A DNA stretch of 64,000 nucleotides from Christiangramia sediminis (GCF_020552705.1 NZ_JAJBZG010000005.1:620001-684000); one strand, 5' to 3'. Positions 19,079 through 28,282 are shown, counted from the first letter of the stretch. The notes: generated from the sequence alone by a model not told the origin. Made by a program: numbers and translations.

Positions 19079-21352
19079 ATGAAAAAATTTTTCTTATTAA
19101 TGTCCCTTTCGCTAGGGACCCTGGGAATGTATTCTCAAAATTCTACGATTCCAAGTTCTGTTAAAAACGTAGAAGCTAAGGTCGACTCTGTTTTAAATTT
19201 AATGACTTTAGAAGAGAAGGTTGGGCAAATGATCCAGTATAACGGAAGTTGGGATCTTACCGGACCTGCTTCTGAAACTGGAAATAAACAGAAAGAAGAA
19301 AGACTTAAAAATGGTCTTGTGGGGTCTATGCTGAATGTACTTTCGGTAGAAGCTACTGAAAAAGCACAGCGAATGAACATGGAAAATTCCAGGATCAAAA
19401 TTCCATTGATCTTTGGTTACGATGTGATCCATGGATATAAAACAATATTTCCTGTGCCACTTGCAGAAACTGCAAGTTGGGATATGGCAGCTGCAGAAGA
19501 ATCTGCTAGAATTGCGGCCTTAGAATCGGTAGCTGAAGGAGTGAACTGGACATTTTCGCCGATGATCGATATTTCCCGCGATGCCCGCTGGGGACGTATT
19601 ATGGAAGGTTCCGGGGAAGATCCTTATCTAACCTCTAAAGTTGCGGTTGCCAAAGTAAAAGGTTACCAGGGAGATGATCTTTCTGATCCCAGAACCATCG
19701 CGGCGACAGCAAAACATTTCGCAGGCTACGGTCTCGCGGAAGGCGGAAAAGATTATAATGCTGTCAACATTGGAAAAAATGAGCTGCATAATGTGGTGCT
19801 TCCTCCATTTAAGGCGGCGGCAGACGCTGGGGTTGCAACTTTTATGAATTCTTTTAATACAGTAGATGGTATTCCGGCAACTGGTAGCGAATATCTTCAG
19901 AGAGAAATTCTTAAGGGTGACTGGAACTGGAACGGATTTATGGTTTCAGACTGGGGCTCCATCGCCGAAATGATCCCTCACGGATTTGCAAAAGATAAAA
20001 TTCATGCCGCCGAAATTGCCGTGAAGGCAGGTAGCGATATGGATATGGAAGGCGGAGCTTATGAGGCAGGCCTTGAAAAACTTGTCGCAGAAGGTAAATT
20101 GGATGAAGCTTTAATTGACGATGCGGTAAAAAGAATTCTTCGGGTAAAGTTTAAAATGGGACTTTTCGAAGATCCTTATAAATACAATAATGCTGAGCTT
20201 TTAGCAACAGTACCATATGAGGAACACAGAGCAACTGCGCGTGATATTGCTAAAAAATCTATCGTGCTTTTAAAGAACGAGAATGATCTTCTTCCAATAA
20301 AATCTTCGGTTAAGAAGATCGCGGTAATTGGTCCACTGGCAGACGATAAAGATTCACCCATTGGTAACTGGAGAGCACAGGGAGAAGCAAATTCAGCAGT
20401 TTCAGTATTGGAAGGCCTTAAAAACGCTAATCTGGATGCTGAAATTACCTATGCTCAGGGTGTTAAACTTGGAATGGGAGAAAGAAGTTTTTTAATGCCT
20501 CTTGAAATCAATAAAACCGACACCACCGGAATTGGGGAAGCTGTTGAAAATGCCAAAAATGCAGAACTTGTAATAATGGTGCTTGGGGAAGACGCTTTTC
20601 AGGCTGGAGAAGGACGTAGCCAGGTAAATATTGGCCTTGCCGGACTTCAGAAGGAATTGCTGAAAGCTATCTATAAAGTAAATCAAAATATAATGCTCGT
20701 ACTTATCAATGGAAGACCTATGGAGATAACCTGGTCTTCAGAAAATATTCCGGCCATTGTTGAAGCATGGCAGCTGGGAACTGAAAGTGGTAATGCCATT
20801 GCAGATGTACTTTCAGGGAAATATAATCCATCAGGGAAACTGCCGGTTTCTTTTCCAAGAGCCGTGGGCCAGGAGCCATTGTATTATAATCATAAAAATA
20901 CGGGAAGACCATCTAGTGCGGAGCATGTAACCTATTCTCATTATACAGATATTGAGAACGGACCTCTTTATCCATTCGGATATGGGCTTAGTTACTCCAA
21001 TTTTGAGTACGGAAAACCAGAACTTTCAGGTTCTGAACTAAAGGCAGGTGAGAGTATTGCATTAACTGTACCTGTTACCAATGCCGGGGAAGTTAAGGGG
21101 CGTGAAGTGGTGCAGTTATATCTAAGAGATCTGGTGGCAAGTTCAACCAGACCTGTTAAGGAACTAAAAGGCTTTCAACTCATTGATCTTGAGCCAGGAG
21201 AGACTAAAAACGTGGAATTCACTATTGATGAAGAAATGCTTAAATTCTATACCGCTTCGGAAAAATGGGAAGCCGAAAATGGCGAATTTGAACTTATGAT
21301 CGGAGGGGATTCTGAAGAAGTACAAACTGTGAAATTTAATTTCAGCAAATAA
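19079..21352 (+). CDS. GH3 beta-glucosidase, BglX-like
   Basis: 757 residues. A signal peptide (to about residue 20) is followed by the GH3 N-terminal barrel with KHF at 212-214 and nucleophile Asp291 in GFMVSDWGS. The alpha/beta sandwich (about 385-620) follows, with the loop acid near GEDAFQAGEGRSQ. A fibronectin type III-like C-terminal domain contains VVQLYLRDLVASSTRPVKELKGF. The family releases terminal beta-glucose. With two GH16 enzymes and SusCD it would finish oligomer breakdown in the periplasm. Its stop overlaps the next start by one base (TAATG), which indicates translational coupling. Confidence 0.94.
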   Translation: MKKFFLLMSLSLGTLGMYSQNSTIPSSVKNVEAKVDSVLNLMTLEEKVGQMIQYNGSWDLTGPASETGNKQKEERLKNGLVGSMLNVLSVEATEKAQRMNMENSRIKIPLIFGYDVIHGYKTIFPVPLAETASWDMAAAEESARIAALESVAEGVNWTFSPMIDISRDARWGRIMEGSGEDPYLTSKVAVAKVKGYQGDDLSDPRTIAATAKHFAGYGLAEGGKDYNAVNIGKNELHNVVLPPFKAAADAGVATFMNSFNTVDGIPATGSEYLQREILKGDWNWNGFMVSDWGSIAEMIPHGFAKDKIHAAEIAVKAGSDMDMEGGAYEAGLEKLVAEGKLDEALIDDAVKRILRVKFKMGLFEDPYKYNNAELLATVPYEEHRATARDIAKKSIVLLKNENDLLPIKSSVKKIAVIGPLADDKDSPIGNWRAQGEANSAVSVLEGLKNANLDAEITYAQGVKLGMGERSFLMPLEINKTDTTGIGEAVENAKNAELVIMVLGEDAFQAGEGRSQVNIGLAGLQKELLKAIYKVNQNIMLVLINGRPMEITWSSENIPAIVEAWQLGTESGNAIADVLSGKYNPSGKLPVSFPRAVGQEPLYYNHKNTGRPSSAEHVTYSHYTDIENGPLYPFGYGLSYSNFEYGKPELSGSELKAGESIALTVPVTNAGEVKGREVVQLYLRDLVASSTRPVKELKGFQLIDLEPGETKNVEFTIDEEMLKFYTASEKWEAENGEFELMIGGDSEEVQTVKFNFSK

Positions 21353-22140
21353 TGAAAAAATATTCCGAAGTAATATTATCAGCGAGTCTTATAATGGGGA
21401 GCCTGTTTTCAGCAACAGCCCAGGAAAAAGTGATCTTTCAGGACGATTTTGAGGGAGATAGCCTGGACATGAGTGTCTGGAACTATGAAGAAGGTGACGG
21501 TTGCCCTAATCTATGTGGTTGGGGTAATAATGAAGAACAGATCTATGATCGCAAGTATGTTGAGGTTAAAGATGGAAATCTTGTAATAACTGCCTTAAAG
21601 AAAGACGATCAATATTATTCCGGGAAGATTAACTCTAAAGGAAATGTTGAATTTACCTACGGGGTGATCGAAGTAAAAGCAAAAGTAGCTACAGGTAAGG
21701 GCCTCTGGCCTGCTATATGGATGTTGGGTGCAGATATTAGCGCGGTTGGCTGGCCTGCCAGTGGTGAAATTGATATTCTCGAATACATAGGTAGAGAACC
21801 AGGAATGGTCTTCACTTCGCTACATACTTCGGCGAGTCACGGTAATACTATAAATACCAAAAAGACAAAAATTAAAGATATAGAAGAAGGATTTCATATT
21901 TATAAAGCGGTCTGGACCGAAAAATATATAGAATTCTTTGTAGACGGTCAGCAGCTTTATAAGTTTACTCCTAAGCAGTATGATGCAGCGCATTATCCAT
22001 TTGAAAAGGATTTCTATTTCCTTATAAATATGGCCGTGGGAGGAAATCTGGGCGGAGCTGAGATCAATGATGCTGCTTTGCCGGATAAATTCTATGTAGA
22101 TTATATCAAGGTGACCGAATTGCCTGAGGAACTAAAATAA
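21352..22140 (+). CDS. Secreted GH16 beta-glucanase
   Basis: 262 residues: a Sec signal peptide (cleaved near SATAQ, residue 24) and a single GH16 domain. The catalytic motif is EIDILE with nucleophile Glu139 and acid/base Glu144. WPAIWMLG and the closing AVGGNLGG and FYVDYIKV strands match the laminarinase branch. There is no lipobox and no C-terminal sorting domain, so it is probably periplasmic, or released. It lacks the N-terminal binding domains of the lipoprotein GH16 at 17332, and the two may divide work between surface polymer and imported oligomer. It is the last gene of the operon. Confidence 0.93.
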   Translation: MKKYSEVILSASLIMGSLFSATAQEKVIFQDDFEGDSLDMSVWNYEEGDGCPNLCGWGNNEEQIYDRKYVEVKDGNLVITALKKDDQYYSGKINSKGNVEFTYGVIEVKAKVATGKGLWPAIWMLGADISAVGWPASGEIDILEYIGREPGMVFTSLHTSASHGNTINTKKTKIKDIEEGFHIYKAVWTEKYIEFFVDGQQLYKFTPKQYDAAHYPFEKDFYFLINMAVGGNLGGAEINDAALPDKFYVDYIKVTELPEELK

Positions 22141-22181
22141 ATCTTTAATTTCTCAGGAAGCCAGGCTCAAAGCTATCAAAA

Positions 22182-22271
22182 GTGGTCATTTCGACCAGGG
22201 GTAGAAATCTCTGATGGAATAGTTTCGTTGATTGACTCTGCGCTTTATTAGGTTTCGTTAAGAATGACCAC
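22182..22271. repeat. Degenerate palindromic intergenic repeat, copy 1
   Basis: The ends are inverted: GTGGTCATT at 22182-22190 and AATGACCAC at 22263-22271. Inside is TTTCGACC followed by GTAGAAATCTCT. It lies after the glucan operon and may form a long hairpin. Confidence 0.5.
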
Positions 22272-22280
22272 ATCATCTGT

Positions 22281-22369
22281 TGTCATCTCGACTGAGAGGA
22301 GAGATCTCTTTCAAATTGAGATCTTAGTTTTTAGAGATTTTTCAGTCGCTTCGTTTCGTCGAAAAGACA
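22281..22369. repeat. Degenerate palindromic intergenic repeat, copy 2
   Basis: It begins TGTCATCTCGACTGAG and ends in the inverse CGTCGAAAAGACA. Inner parts AGAGATCTCT and AGAGATTTTTCAG repeat the theme of copy 1. It shares the TCATNTCGAC core with its neighbours. Confidence 0.5.
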
Positions 22370-22387
22370 AATGCTTGTCAGTTTTTT

Positions 22388-22409
22388 TGTCATTCCAGGG
22401 AAGGAATCA
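22388..22409. repeat. Palindromic repeat fragment, copy 3
   Basis: TGTCATTCC followed by AGGGAAGGAATC resembles the start of the two preceding repeats, but the second half is missing. It is low-complexity and could be coincidental. Confidence 0.3.
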
Positions 22410-22428
22410 GGATAAAGACCTGTTCTTT

Positions 22429-22878
22429 TTAATTGAGATTTCTCTTCTCGATAAAAAAACGCTTTAAAAGTGCAGAGGCTTCTGCTTCCATAACTCCAGA
22501 TTTCACTTCCGTTTTAGGATGCAGTTGCACTCCGAACTTTCTATAACCTCTTTGCGAATCTTCAGCCCCGAAGACAATTTTAGATATCTGGCTCCAGTAT
22601 AAAGCGCCGGCGCACATCTGGCAGGGTTCAAGAGTAATATACATAGTGCAGTTCTGCAGATATTTTCCGCCCAGGAAACTTGCTGCGGCGGTGATCGCCT
22701 GCATTTCGGCATGGGCAGTAACATCATTTAAAGTTTCCGTAAGGTTATGGCCTCGGGCGATGATCTTGTCGTTAATCACTACAACTACCCCAACCGGAAT
22801 TTCTCCCTTTTCGTACGCAGCTTCGGCTTCTTCCAAAGCTTTTTTCATAAAGTATTCATCATCAAAAGGAGAAAGCAT
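22429..22878 (-). CDS. tadA: tRNA-specific adenosine deaminase
   Basis: 149 residues with the cytidine/deoxycytidylate deaminase zinc site: HAE at 56-58 and PCQMC at 85-89. GEIPVGVVV and the ALYWSQISKIVFG segment are typical of TadA, which converts A34 to inosine in tRNA-Arg(ACG). Length and motif spacing fit TadA better than guanine or cytosine deaminases. It is divergent from dxs, with about 90 bases between the starts. Confidence 0.9.
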   Translation of the reverse strand: MLSPFDDEYFMKKALEEAEAAYEKGEIPVGVVVVINDKIIARGHNLTETLNDVTAHAEMQAITAAASFLGGKYLQNCTMYITLEPCQMCAGALYWSQISKIVFGAEDSQRGYRKFGVQLHPKTEVKSGVMEAEASALLKRFFIEKRNLN

Positions 22879-22955
22879 CTTAAAAATTTTTCTGAAAGAT
22901 ATAAATTTTGAGTATTCCGTTAGTGGGTCTTATTCGGAATTCAGTTTGCTTAATG

Positions 22956-22963
22956 TAACTTTG
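22956..22963 (+). promoter_or_regulatory. Putative -7 box of dxs
   Basis: TAACTTTG matches TAnnTTTG and ends six bases before the ATG of dxs. If used, the transcript would be nearly leaderless. No convincing -33 TTG was found, so this is weak. Confidence 0.3.
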
Positions 22964-22969
22964 TTGGGT

Positions 22970-24745
22970 ATGGCTGAAATCCTTAAAAATATAAACTGCC
23001 CGAAAGATCTGCGCAAACTCGATCTGGAAGAACTGAAACAGGTAGTGCAGGAACTTCGCAAATTTATCATTGATATTGTAGCTACCAAGGAGGGACATCT
23101 TGGCGCAAGTCTGGGTGTGGTTGAACTTACTGTTGCCCTGCATTATATTTTTAATACTCCTGAAGATCTCCTCGTATGGGATGTAGGTCATCAGGCTTAT
23201 GGTCATAAGATATTAACTGGCAGAAGGGATATTTTCGATACCAACAGACAGCTTAACGGAATAAGCGGATTTCCAAAAAGGGAGGAAAGCGAATATGATA
23301 CTTTTGGAGTGGGACATTCGTCCACTTCTATTTCTGCGGCCCTCGGTATGGCGATCGCTTCCAATCTAAAGGCTGAATTTGAGAAACAACATATCGCCGT
23401 GATTGGAGACGCCTCCATTGCCAGCGGGATGGCCTTTGAAGGCCTGAACCATGCGGGAGTAACCAAAGCAAATCTACTTGTAATTCTCAACGATAATGCT
23501 ATTGGGATAGATCCCAGTGTCGGTGCATTAAAGGAATATCTAACCAAAGCCCGTGTTGGGTACAAACCAGCCCGCGATAATATTATTGAAGCCTTAAACT
23601 TTCAATATTTTGGTCCGGTAGACGGGCATGATCTCGAAGGTCTTTTAAAGACGCTGAAAGAGATGAAACAGATAAAAGGTCCCAAGTTTCTCCATGTAAT
23701 CACCAGGAAAGGGAAAGGCCTTAAAAAGGCGGAAGAAGACCAGGTGAAGTATCATGCTCCCGGTAAATTTGAACCCACTACAGGAGAATTACTAAAATAT
23801 GATACAAATGGACTACCGATAAAGTATCAGGATGTTTTTGGATTAACTCTCGTAGAGTTGGCACGAAAAAATAAAAAGATCATTGGTATAACTCCGGCAA
23901 TGCCAACAGGTAGTTCCTTAAAATTTATGATGAAAGCATTTCCGGAAAGAGCTTTTGATGTGGGAATTGCTGAACAACATGCGGTAACCCTTTCCGCGGG
24001 AATGGCCACTCAGGGGTTTGTGGTTTATTGCGCTATTTATTCCACCTTTCTGCAAAGAGCCTACGATCAGCTTATTCACGATGTAGCCTTGCAAAATTTA
24101 CCCGTGGTATTTTGTCTGGATCGGGCGGGACTGGTTGGTGAAGATGGGGCAACCCATCATGGGGTTTTTGATATTGCCTATGCGAGGCCAATTCCAAATC
24201 TTATCATCGCCGCTCCCAGAAACGAAACAGAACTTCGCAATTTGCTGTATACAGCTCAGTTAGATCTTAAATCTCCTATGATCATTAGGTATCCAAGGGG
24301 CAGAGGCGTTCTAAAAGAATGGGAACTACCCTTTAAAAAAGTTGAAATTGGTAAAGCGGAATGTTTGAAAGAAGGTTTTGAAATTGCAGTTTTAAGCCTT
24401 GGTAATATGGCAGGAAATGTGGAAAATGCCATTAAAAATCTTAATAAAACAGCACAGGAAAAGATTGCGCATTATGATATGAGGTTTGTAAAACCCCTGG
24501 ATAAGAAAATTCTGAATAAAATTTTCGGGAAATTTTCAAAAATCATTACGGTGGAGGATGGAGTTATAAATGGAGGCTTTGGATCTGCAATTTTGGAATA
24601 TGCTTCAAACCTAAGCTATAAGGGAGATATAGAGCTTTTAGGAATCCCTGATGAATTTATTGAGCAAGGAAGTGTAGATCAATTACAAGAAATCGCGAAA
24701 ATTAACGTTCAAGGAATACAGCAAAAGCTGGAATCTATAATTTGA
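22970..24745 (+). CDS. dxs: 1-deoxy-D-xylulose-5-phosphate synthase
   Basis: 591 residues from the ATG at 22970. The frame is open far upstream, but that part overlaps tadA and has no DXS similarity. DXS joins pyruvate and glyceraldehyde 3-phosphate in a thiamine-diphosphate reaction, the first step of the MEP isoprenoid pathway. The ThDP motif is GDASIASGMAFEGLNHAG...NDN. The N-terminal GHLGASLGVVELTVALHYIF and VWDVGHQAYGHKILTGR, and the pyrimidine-domain DVGIAEQHAVTLSAGMA, are all present. The length is slightly short of the E. coli enzyme. A DUF3078 gene follows at 40 bases on the same strand. Confidence 0.95.
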   Translation: MAEILKNINCPKDLRKLDLEELKQVVQELRKFIIDIVATKEGHLGASLGVVELTVALHYIFNTPEDLLVWDVGHQAYGHKILTGRRDIFDTNRQLNGISGFPKREESEYDTFGVGHSSTSISAALGMAIASNLKAEFEKQHIAVIGDASIASGMAFEGLNHAGVTKANLLVILNDNAIGIDPSVGALKEYLTKARVGYKPARDNIIEALNFQYFGPVDGHDLEGLLKTLKEMKQIKGPKFLHVITRKGKGLKKAEEDQVKYHAPGKFEPTTGELLKYDTNGLPIKYQDVFGLTLVELARKNKKIIGITPAMPTGSSLKFMMKAFPERAFDVGIAEQHAVTLSAGMATQGFVVYCAIYSTFLQRAYDQLIHDVALQNLPVVFCLDRAGLVGEDGATHHGVFDIAYARPIPNLIIAAPRNETELRNLLYTAQLDLKSPMIIRYPRGRGVLKEWELPFKKVEIGKAECLKEGFEIAVLSLGNMAGNVENAIKNLNKTAQEKIAHYDMRFVKPLDKKILNKIFGKFSKIITVEDGVINGGFGSAILEYASNLSYKGDIELLGIPDEFIEQGSVDQLQEIAKINVQGIQQKLESII

Positions 24746-24784
24746 TTTTTTTATTTTCGCAATTCCGAAAACCTTAGTTGATAA

Positions 24785-25777
24785 ATGAAGTTCCAAATCC
24801 TACTATTCTTATTCTGCATTACATCACTTAAATCTTTAGCTTCTGAATATAAGCATCTTGTGAAAAATGACACTACAGCTGTTGTTGCAAAAGATACTAC
24901 GGCTTCAGATTCGATGCTTATTTACTGGACAGAGAAGAATACCTTTGGAATGAACCTTAGTGAGGTGGCCTTTGTGAACTGGAATTCCGGGGGGAATAAT
25001 TCAGTTTCGGCACTTTTCTATGCGGGATTTGATCGTAATTTTGAAAAAGATCTCACAATTTGGAGAAATTCAGCATCCTTGAGGTATGGCATTAATGCAC
25101 AGGAAGGCCGGGAAATTCGGAAAACCGAAGATGAATTGCGTTTAAGTTCTTCCTTTGGTTTCAGAAAGGATAGTACTTCCAACTGGTATTATTCCGGAAA
25201 ATTTAGTTTCAATACCCAATTTTCAAATGGTTATAAATATCCCGATACTGAAGTTCCCATTTCTAAACTGATGGCTCCCGGCTATACATTTCTAGGTGCT
25301 GGAACAGAATATTCAGATCCGGTAGAAGATCTAACCGTTTATCTCTCGCCGATTACTTTTAAATCTACCTTTGTTCTGGATCAGCGACTTGCGAATGAGG
25401 GAATGTTTGGTGTAGAACCTGCAGTAACAGATGAACTGGGCAATATTATTAAAGAAGGTGAAAATTTAAGGACGGAATTTGGTTTTCTGGTGACAAGTGA
25501 TTTTAGCAAGGAAGTCTTTGAGAATATCAATTTAGATAACCAGCTGAGTTTGTATTCAGACTATTTAAATAAATTCGGAAATATTGATGTTGATTGGCAA
25601 ATGGCCGTGAATATGAAGGTTAACGATTTTGTAAAGGCGAACGTTGGAACTCATATCCGCTACGATGATGACGTAAAATTCAAAGAAGATACCAACGGCG
25701 ACGGTAAGTTAGAAACTTCCGGACCACGTATTCAGCTAAAACAAATGCTGGGTGTAGGTGTTGTTTATGAATTTTAG
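24785..25777 (+). CDS. DUF3078 outer-membrane-like protein
   Basis: 330 residues with signal peptide (to about residue 20, LASEY). NLSEVAFVNWNSGGNNSVSALFYAGF followed by alternating hydrophobic strands ending in an aromatic (VGVVYEF) is characteristic of the DUF3078 family of Bacteroidota. It is predicted to be a beta-rich outer-membrane protein. The function is unknown. It lies 39 bases after dxs and is probably co-transcribed; the physiological link is not clear. Confidence 0.8.
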   Translation: MKFQILLFLFCITSLKSLASEYKHLVKNDTTAVVAKDTTASDSMLIYWTEKNTFGMNLSEVAFVNWNSGGNNSVSALFYAGFDRNFEKDLTIWRNSASLRYGINAQEGREIRKTEDELRLSSSFGFRKDSTSNWYYSGKFSFNTQFSNGYKYPDTEVPISKLMAPGYTFLGAGTEYSDPVEDLTVYLSPITFKSTFVLDQRLANEGMFGVEPAVTDELGNIIKEGENLRTEFGFLVTSDFSKEVFENINLDNQLSLYSDYLNKFGNIDVDWQMAVNMKVNDFVKANVGTHIRYDDDVKFKEDTNGDGKLETSGPRIQLKQMLGVGVVYEF

Positions 25778-26277
25778 AGTTGTAGAAGCAAATACCCTAA
25801 TATAGCCCCGCCGATTACTATATACACTGCACTTGTCTTTTTAATAAAGAAAGTAACGAGAATACTTAAAATTGCTATCAACCACGCGCGCCAATCTATC
25901 AGAATATCGTGGCCCAGGCGAAAAGTTACCGCGATCATGATCCCAACTGCGGCAATATTTACGGCATCCAGAAATCCCTTAGCCAGAGGTGATCTTCTAA
26001 GTTTTGGGACGATGGGATTTAAAAGGAGTACAAATAAAAACGAGGGCAGGAAGATCCCGGCAGTTGCCGCCAGTGCCCCGCTGATTCCATTTATCTGGTA
26101 ACCAATGAAAGTTGCAGTAGAGAGCACCGGCCCGGGTGTAAACTGACCAATGGCAATAGCGTCGAGCAATTCAGATTTGGTAAGCCACCCAAGTTTTTCC
26201 ACTAGTTCACCATCCAGATAAGCTACCAGTACATATCCGCTACCAAATAATACTGCGCCTATTTTTAAAAAAAACAA
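25774..26277 (-). CDS. chrA: Chromate transporter, C-terminal half (frameshifted)
   Basis: This open frame can be read from a TTG at 26277 and covers the second CHR domain of a long-chain ChrA-type transporter. It contains FFLKIGAVLFGSGYVLVAYL, GQFTPGPVLSTATFIGY, and several membrane helices. It overlaps the N-terminal half in a different frame. Removing one T from the run of eight T on the coding strand (26267-26274) fuses both halves into one chain of about 380 residues, the normal length. It is therefore not an independent gene. It is either a broken gene, one rescued by slippage at the homopolymer, or a sequencing error. Confidence 0.75.
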   Translation of the reverse strand: MFFLKIGAVLFGSGYVLVAYLDGELVEKLGWLTKSELLDAIAIGQFTPGPVLSTATFIGYQINGISGALAATAGIFLPSFLFVLLLNPIVPKLRRSPLAKGFLDAVNIAAVGIMIAVTFRLGHDILIDWRAWLIAILSILVTFFIKKTSAVYIVIGGAILGYLLLQL

Positions 26278-26890
26278 AGAATATTTTGGAACTGGTTATT
26301 GAAGCGGTTTGTGTAAAAGTGATATAGGATATGGGTAGAAGATTTCTAATATTGCCAAATTTCTTTATTCCGCCAAACCAAATGAGGCCAAGAATTCCTG
26401 CGCCCAGAATAGCGGTGATCTCATTTACTCCTAAAAAAGAAACAATGATCACCAGGATTCCAATTACGGCAAGCTCCCGGTTTTTAAGTGCTTTTTTTCC
26501 CAGTTTGTAAATCGCATTCAGGATTATAGCAAGCACAGCAGGTTTAATTCCATATAGAAATGGCTCTACGGCGGGAATTTCTCCATAGGTAACATATAAC
26601 CAGGCGAGTGCGCCAGTTAATACTACTGCGGGAAAAATAAAACAAATCCCAGCAACAAAAAGCCCTTTCCAGCCTGCGCGTTCATAACCACAGTGCATGG
26701 TCATTTCTGTGGAGTTAGGTCCCGGAATAAGATTGGTGGCGCCCACAAGGTCCAGAAAATGCTGTCGGCTCATCCAATTGCGACGGGTTACCACTTCTTC
26801 TTCCATCATGGCTATATGAGCTGCCGGTCCCCCAAACGCAATAAGCCCTAGTTTAAAAAAGACCTGTGCAACCTCCCTGAGCTTATTCAA
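26240..26890 (-). CDS. chrA: Chromate transporter, N-terminal half (frameshifted)
   Basis: The first CHR domain: FFKLGLIAFGGPAAHIAMME, LVGATNLIPGPNSTEMTMHCGY, and further helices to about residue 195. The last ~15 residues (after SSKIFF) are out-of-frame read-through ending at a TAG. CHR proteins export chromate or related oxyanions by proton antiport. The typical single-chain form continues directly into the motif found in the other frame at 26277-25774. The start ATG at 26890 lies 15 bases from the dgt stop at 26905, so this gene follows dgt on the same strand. Confidence 0.75.
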   Translation of the reverse strand: MNKLREVAQVFFKLGLIAFGGPAAHIAMMEEEVVTRRNWMSRQHFLDLVGATNLIPGPNSTEMTMHCGYERAGWKGLFVAGICFIFPAVVLTGALAWLYVTYGEIPAVEPFLYGIKPAVLAIILNAIYKLGKKALKNRELAVIGILVIIVSFLGVNEITAILGAGILGLIWFGGIKKFGNIRNLLPISYITFTQTASITSSKIFFVFFKNRRSIIW

Positions 26891-26904
26891 TTTATTGGAT
26901 ATGA

Positions 26905-28251
26905 TTATAATTTTATACCTGTATATTTTTCAAACGAAGCAACCGTCATCCCATCGGTCAATGATGCCGTGTAAGAACAAATCCCAATCAATTTTTCGTA
27001 AACGGAACTGCTTTCCTGTAAAGGTTTTAGTTGAGGTACAGATTTTAATACCAATTTGGTGAAATTGGAATCTTCTTCACTTCCTTCCGGAATTAATGCT
27101 TTGGTATAAATATCCAGAAGATAAGAAAGCATTCTATAACCCGCGATTTCCTTACCAATTACCTCTTCACTCTGATAAATTCGCTCAACGCTTATTTTAA
27201 TAATATCCTTGATCTGGGCTTCATAACTGCTTTTATCAAAAAGCGATTCATGAAATTCGCCTTTTAAAATAGCATCTTCGTTCTTGAGAAAAATTTCCGC
27301 AGCTTCTGTAATAAGTGTATTTATGGCCAGGGCGCGTAAATAAGCCAACCTGTCGGCGGTATTTTTTAGCTCATGGTATTTTGAAGTATTGATATTGTCC
27401 TTAACCAGTTTTATTAGGTATTCCAGGGCATACTCTTCATCAATAAGTCCTAAATTGATCCCGTCTTCAAAATCTATGATCGTATAGCAAATATCATCTG
27501 CTGCTTCTACCAAAAAAGCCAGAGGATGTCTCGAGTAACCAATATCTTTTCCTTCTCTGGTCTTTGTAAGACCTAATTCTTCAGCAACATCTTCAAAAGT
27601 TTCACGTTCGCTTTGAAAAAAGCCAAATTTCTTGTCTCCAATTTTTTTCGAAGGTTTATGCGGAAGTGATTCTTTGGGATATTTTGTAAAAGCACCTAGC
27701 GTAGCATACGATAATCGCAGGCCTCCTTCAATTCCCGGACGATTTTCAGTCAAAATTTTGAATCCGTTCGCGTTACCTTCAAATTTGATAAGGTCCTGAA
27801 ATTCCTTTTCTGAAAGCTGTTCTTTAAAACGCTTTCCATTTCCATGGCTGAAATATTCCCCAATGGCTTTCTCTCCTGAATGTCCAAAAGGTGGATTTCC
27901 AATATCATGAGCTAAAGCAGCTGCCGCTACGATAGCACCAAAATCATTCATCTGGTAGCCGAAGGTATCACGCAAATGCGGATGTTTTTCCAGTAATTTT
28001 TGTCCGGTAAGCCTTCCCAGGGAACGGCCAACTACTGAAACTTCCAGGCTATGGGTGAGCCGGGTATGCACAAAATCTGTCTTTGAAAGTGGGATTACCT
28101 GGGTCTTATCCTGAAGGCTTCTAAAAGCTGAAGAGAATATGATCCTGTCATAATCTACTTCAAACCCAAGTCGGGTTTCATTCTGTTCTTTTCTAAGTCT
28201 TTTATTTGTGTCTCCAAATCGTTTCAGAGATAAGAGTTCCTCCCAATTCAT
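26905..28251 (-). CDS. dgt: dGTP triphosphohydrolase (dGTPase)
   Basis: 448 residues from ATG 28251; a TTG eight codons upstream is possible but poor. The HD-domain metal site is HTRLTHSLEV near residue 63 and AHDIGNPPFGHSGE near 113. The N-terminal RLRKEQNETRLGFEVDYDRIIFSSAFRSLQDKTQV is typical of Dgt. The enzyme removes triphosphate from dGTP and helps set dNTP pools. It sits just downstream of the ribonucleotide reductase genes, separated by a terminator and with its own -7 box. Confidence 0.93.
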   Translation of the reverse strand: MNWEELLSLKRFGDTNKRLRKEQNETRLGFEVDYDRIIFSSAFRSLQDKTQVIPLSKTDFVHTRLTHSLEVSVVGRSLGRLTGQKLLEKHPHLRDTFGYQMNDFGAIVAAAALAHDIGNPPFGHSGEKAIGEYFSHGNGKRFKEQLSEKEFQDLIKFEGNANGFKILTENRPGIEGGLRLSYATLGAFTKYPKESLPHKPSKKIGDKKFGFFQSERETFEDVAEELGLTKTREGKDIGYSRHPLAFLVEAADDICYTIIDFEDGINLGLIDEEYALEYLIKLVKDNINTSKYHELKNTADRLAYLRALAINTLITEAAEIFLKNEDAILKGEFHESLFDKSSYEAQIKDIIKISVERIYQSEEVIGKEIAGYRMLSYLLDIYTKALIPEGSEEDSNFTKLVLKSVPQLKPLQESSSVYEKLIGICSYTASLTDGMTVASFEKYTGIKL

Positions 28252-28272
28252 ATAAATTACTTTGAGTTGGCT

Positions 28273-28280
28273 CAAAAGTA
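28273..28280 (-). promoter_or_regulatory. Putative -7 box of dgt
   Basis: On the minus strand, TACTTTTG matches TAnnTTTG and ends 21 bases before the chosen ATG. It lies between the nrdA terminator and dgt. No clear -33 element was found. Confidence 0.35.
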
Positions 28281-28282
28281 TT

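Noticed and set aside
17332-22140. Type IX secretion C-terminal sorting domains on the glucan enzymes
   Set aside because: Both GH16 proteins end at the catalytic domain (VDYIRLYQ and shortly after VDYIKVTEL), and GH3 ends in its fibronectin-like domain. No sorting domain is present.
22646-22969. Upstream extension of dxs by 108 codons
   Set aside because: It lies antisense to tadA. DXS homology begins at MAEILKNINCPKDLRKLDL from ATG 22970.
26240-26277. Programmed -1 ribosomal frameshift in the chromate transporter
   Set aside because: Joining the frames needs +1 (or loss of one T), not -1, so a classical -1 slippery site does not explain it. Transcriptional slippage or a sequence error remains possible.
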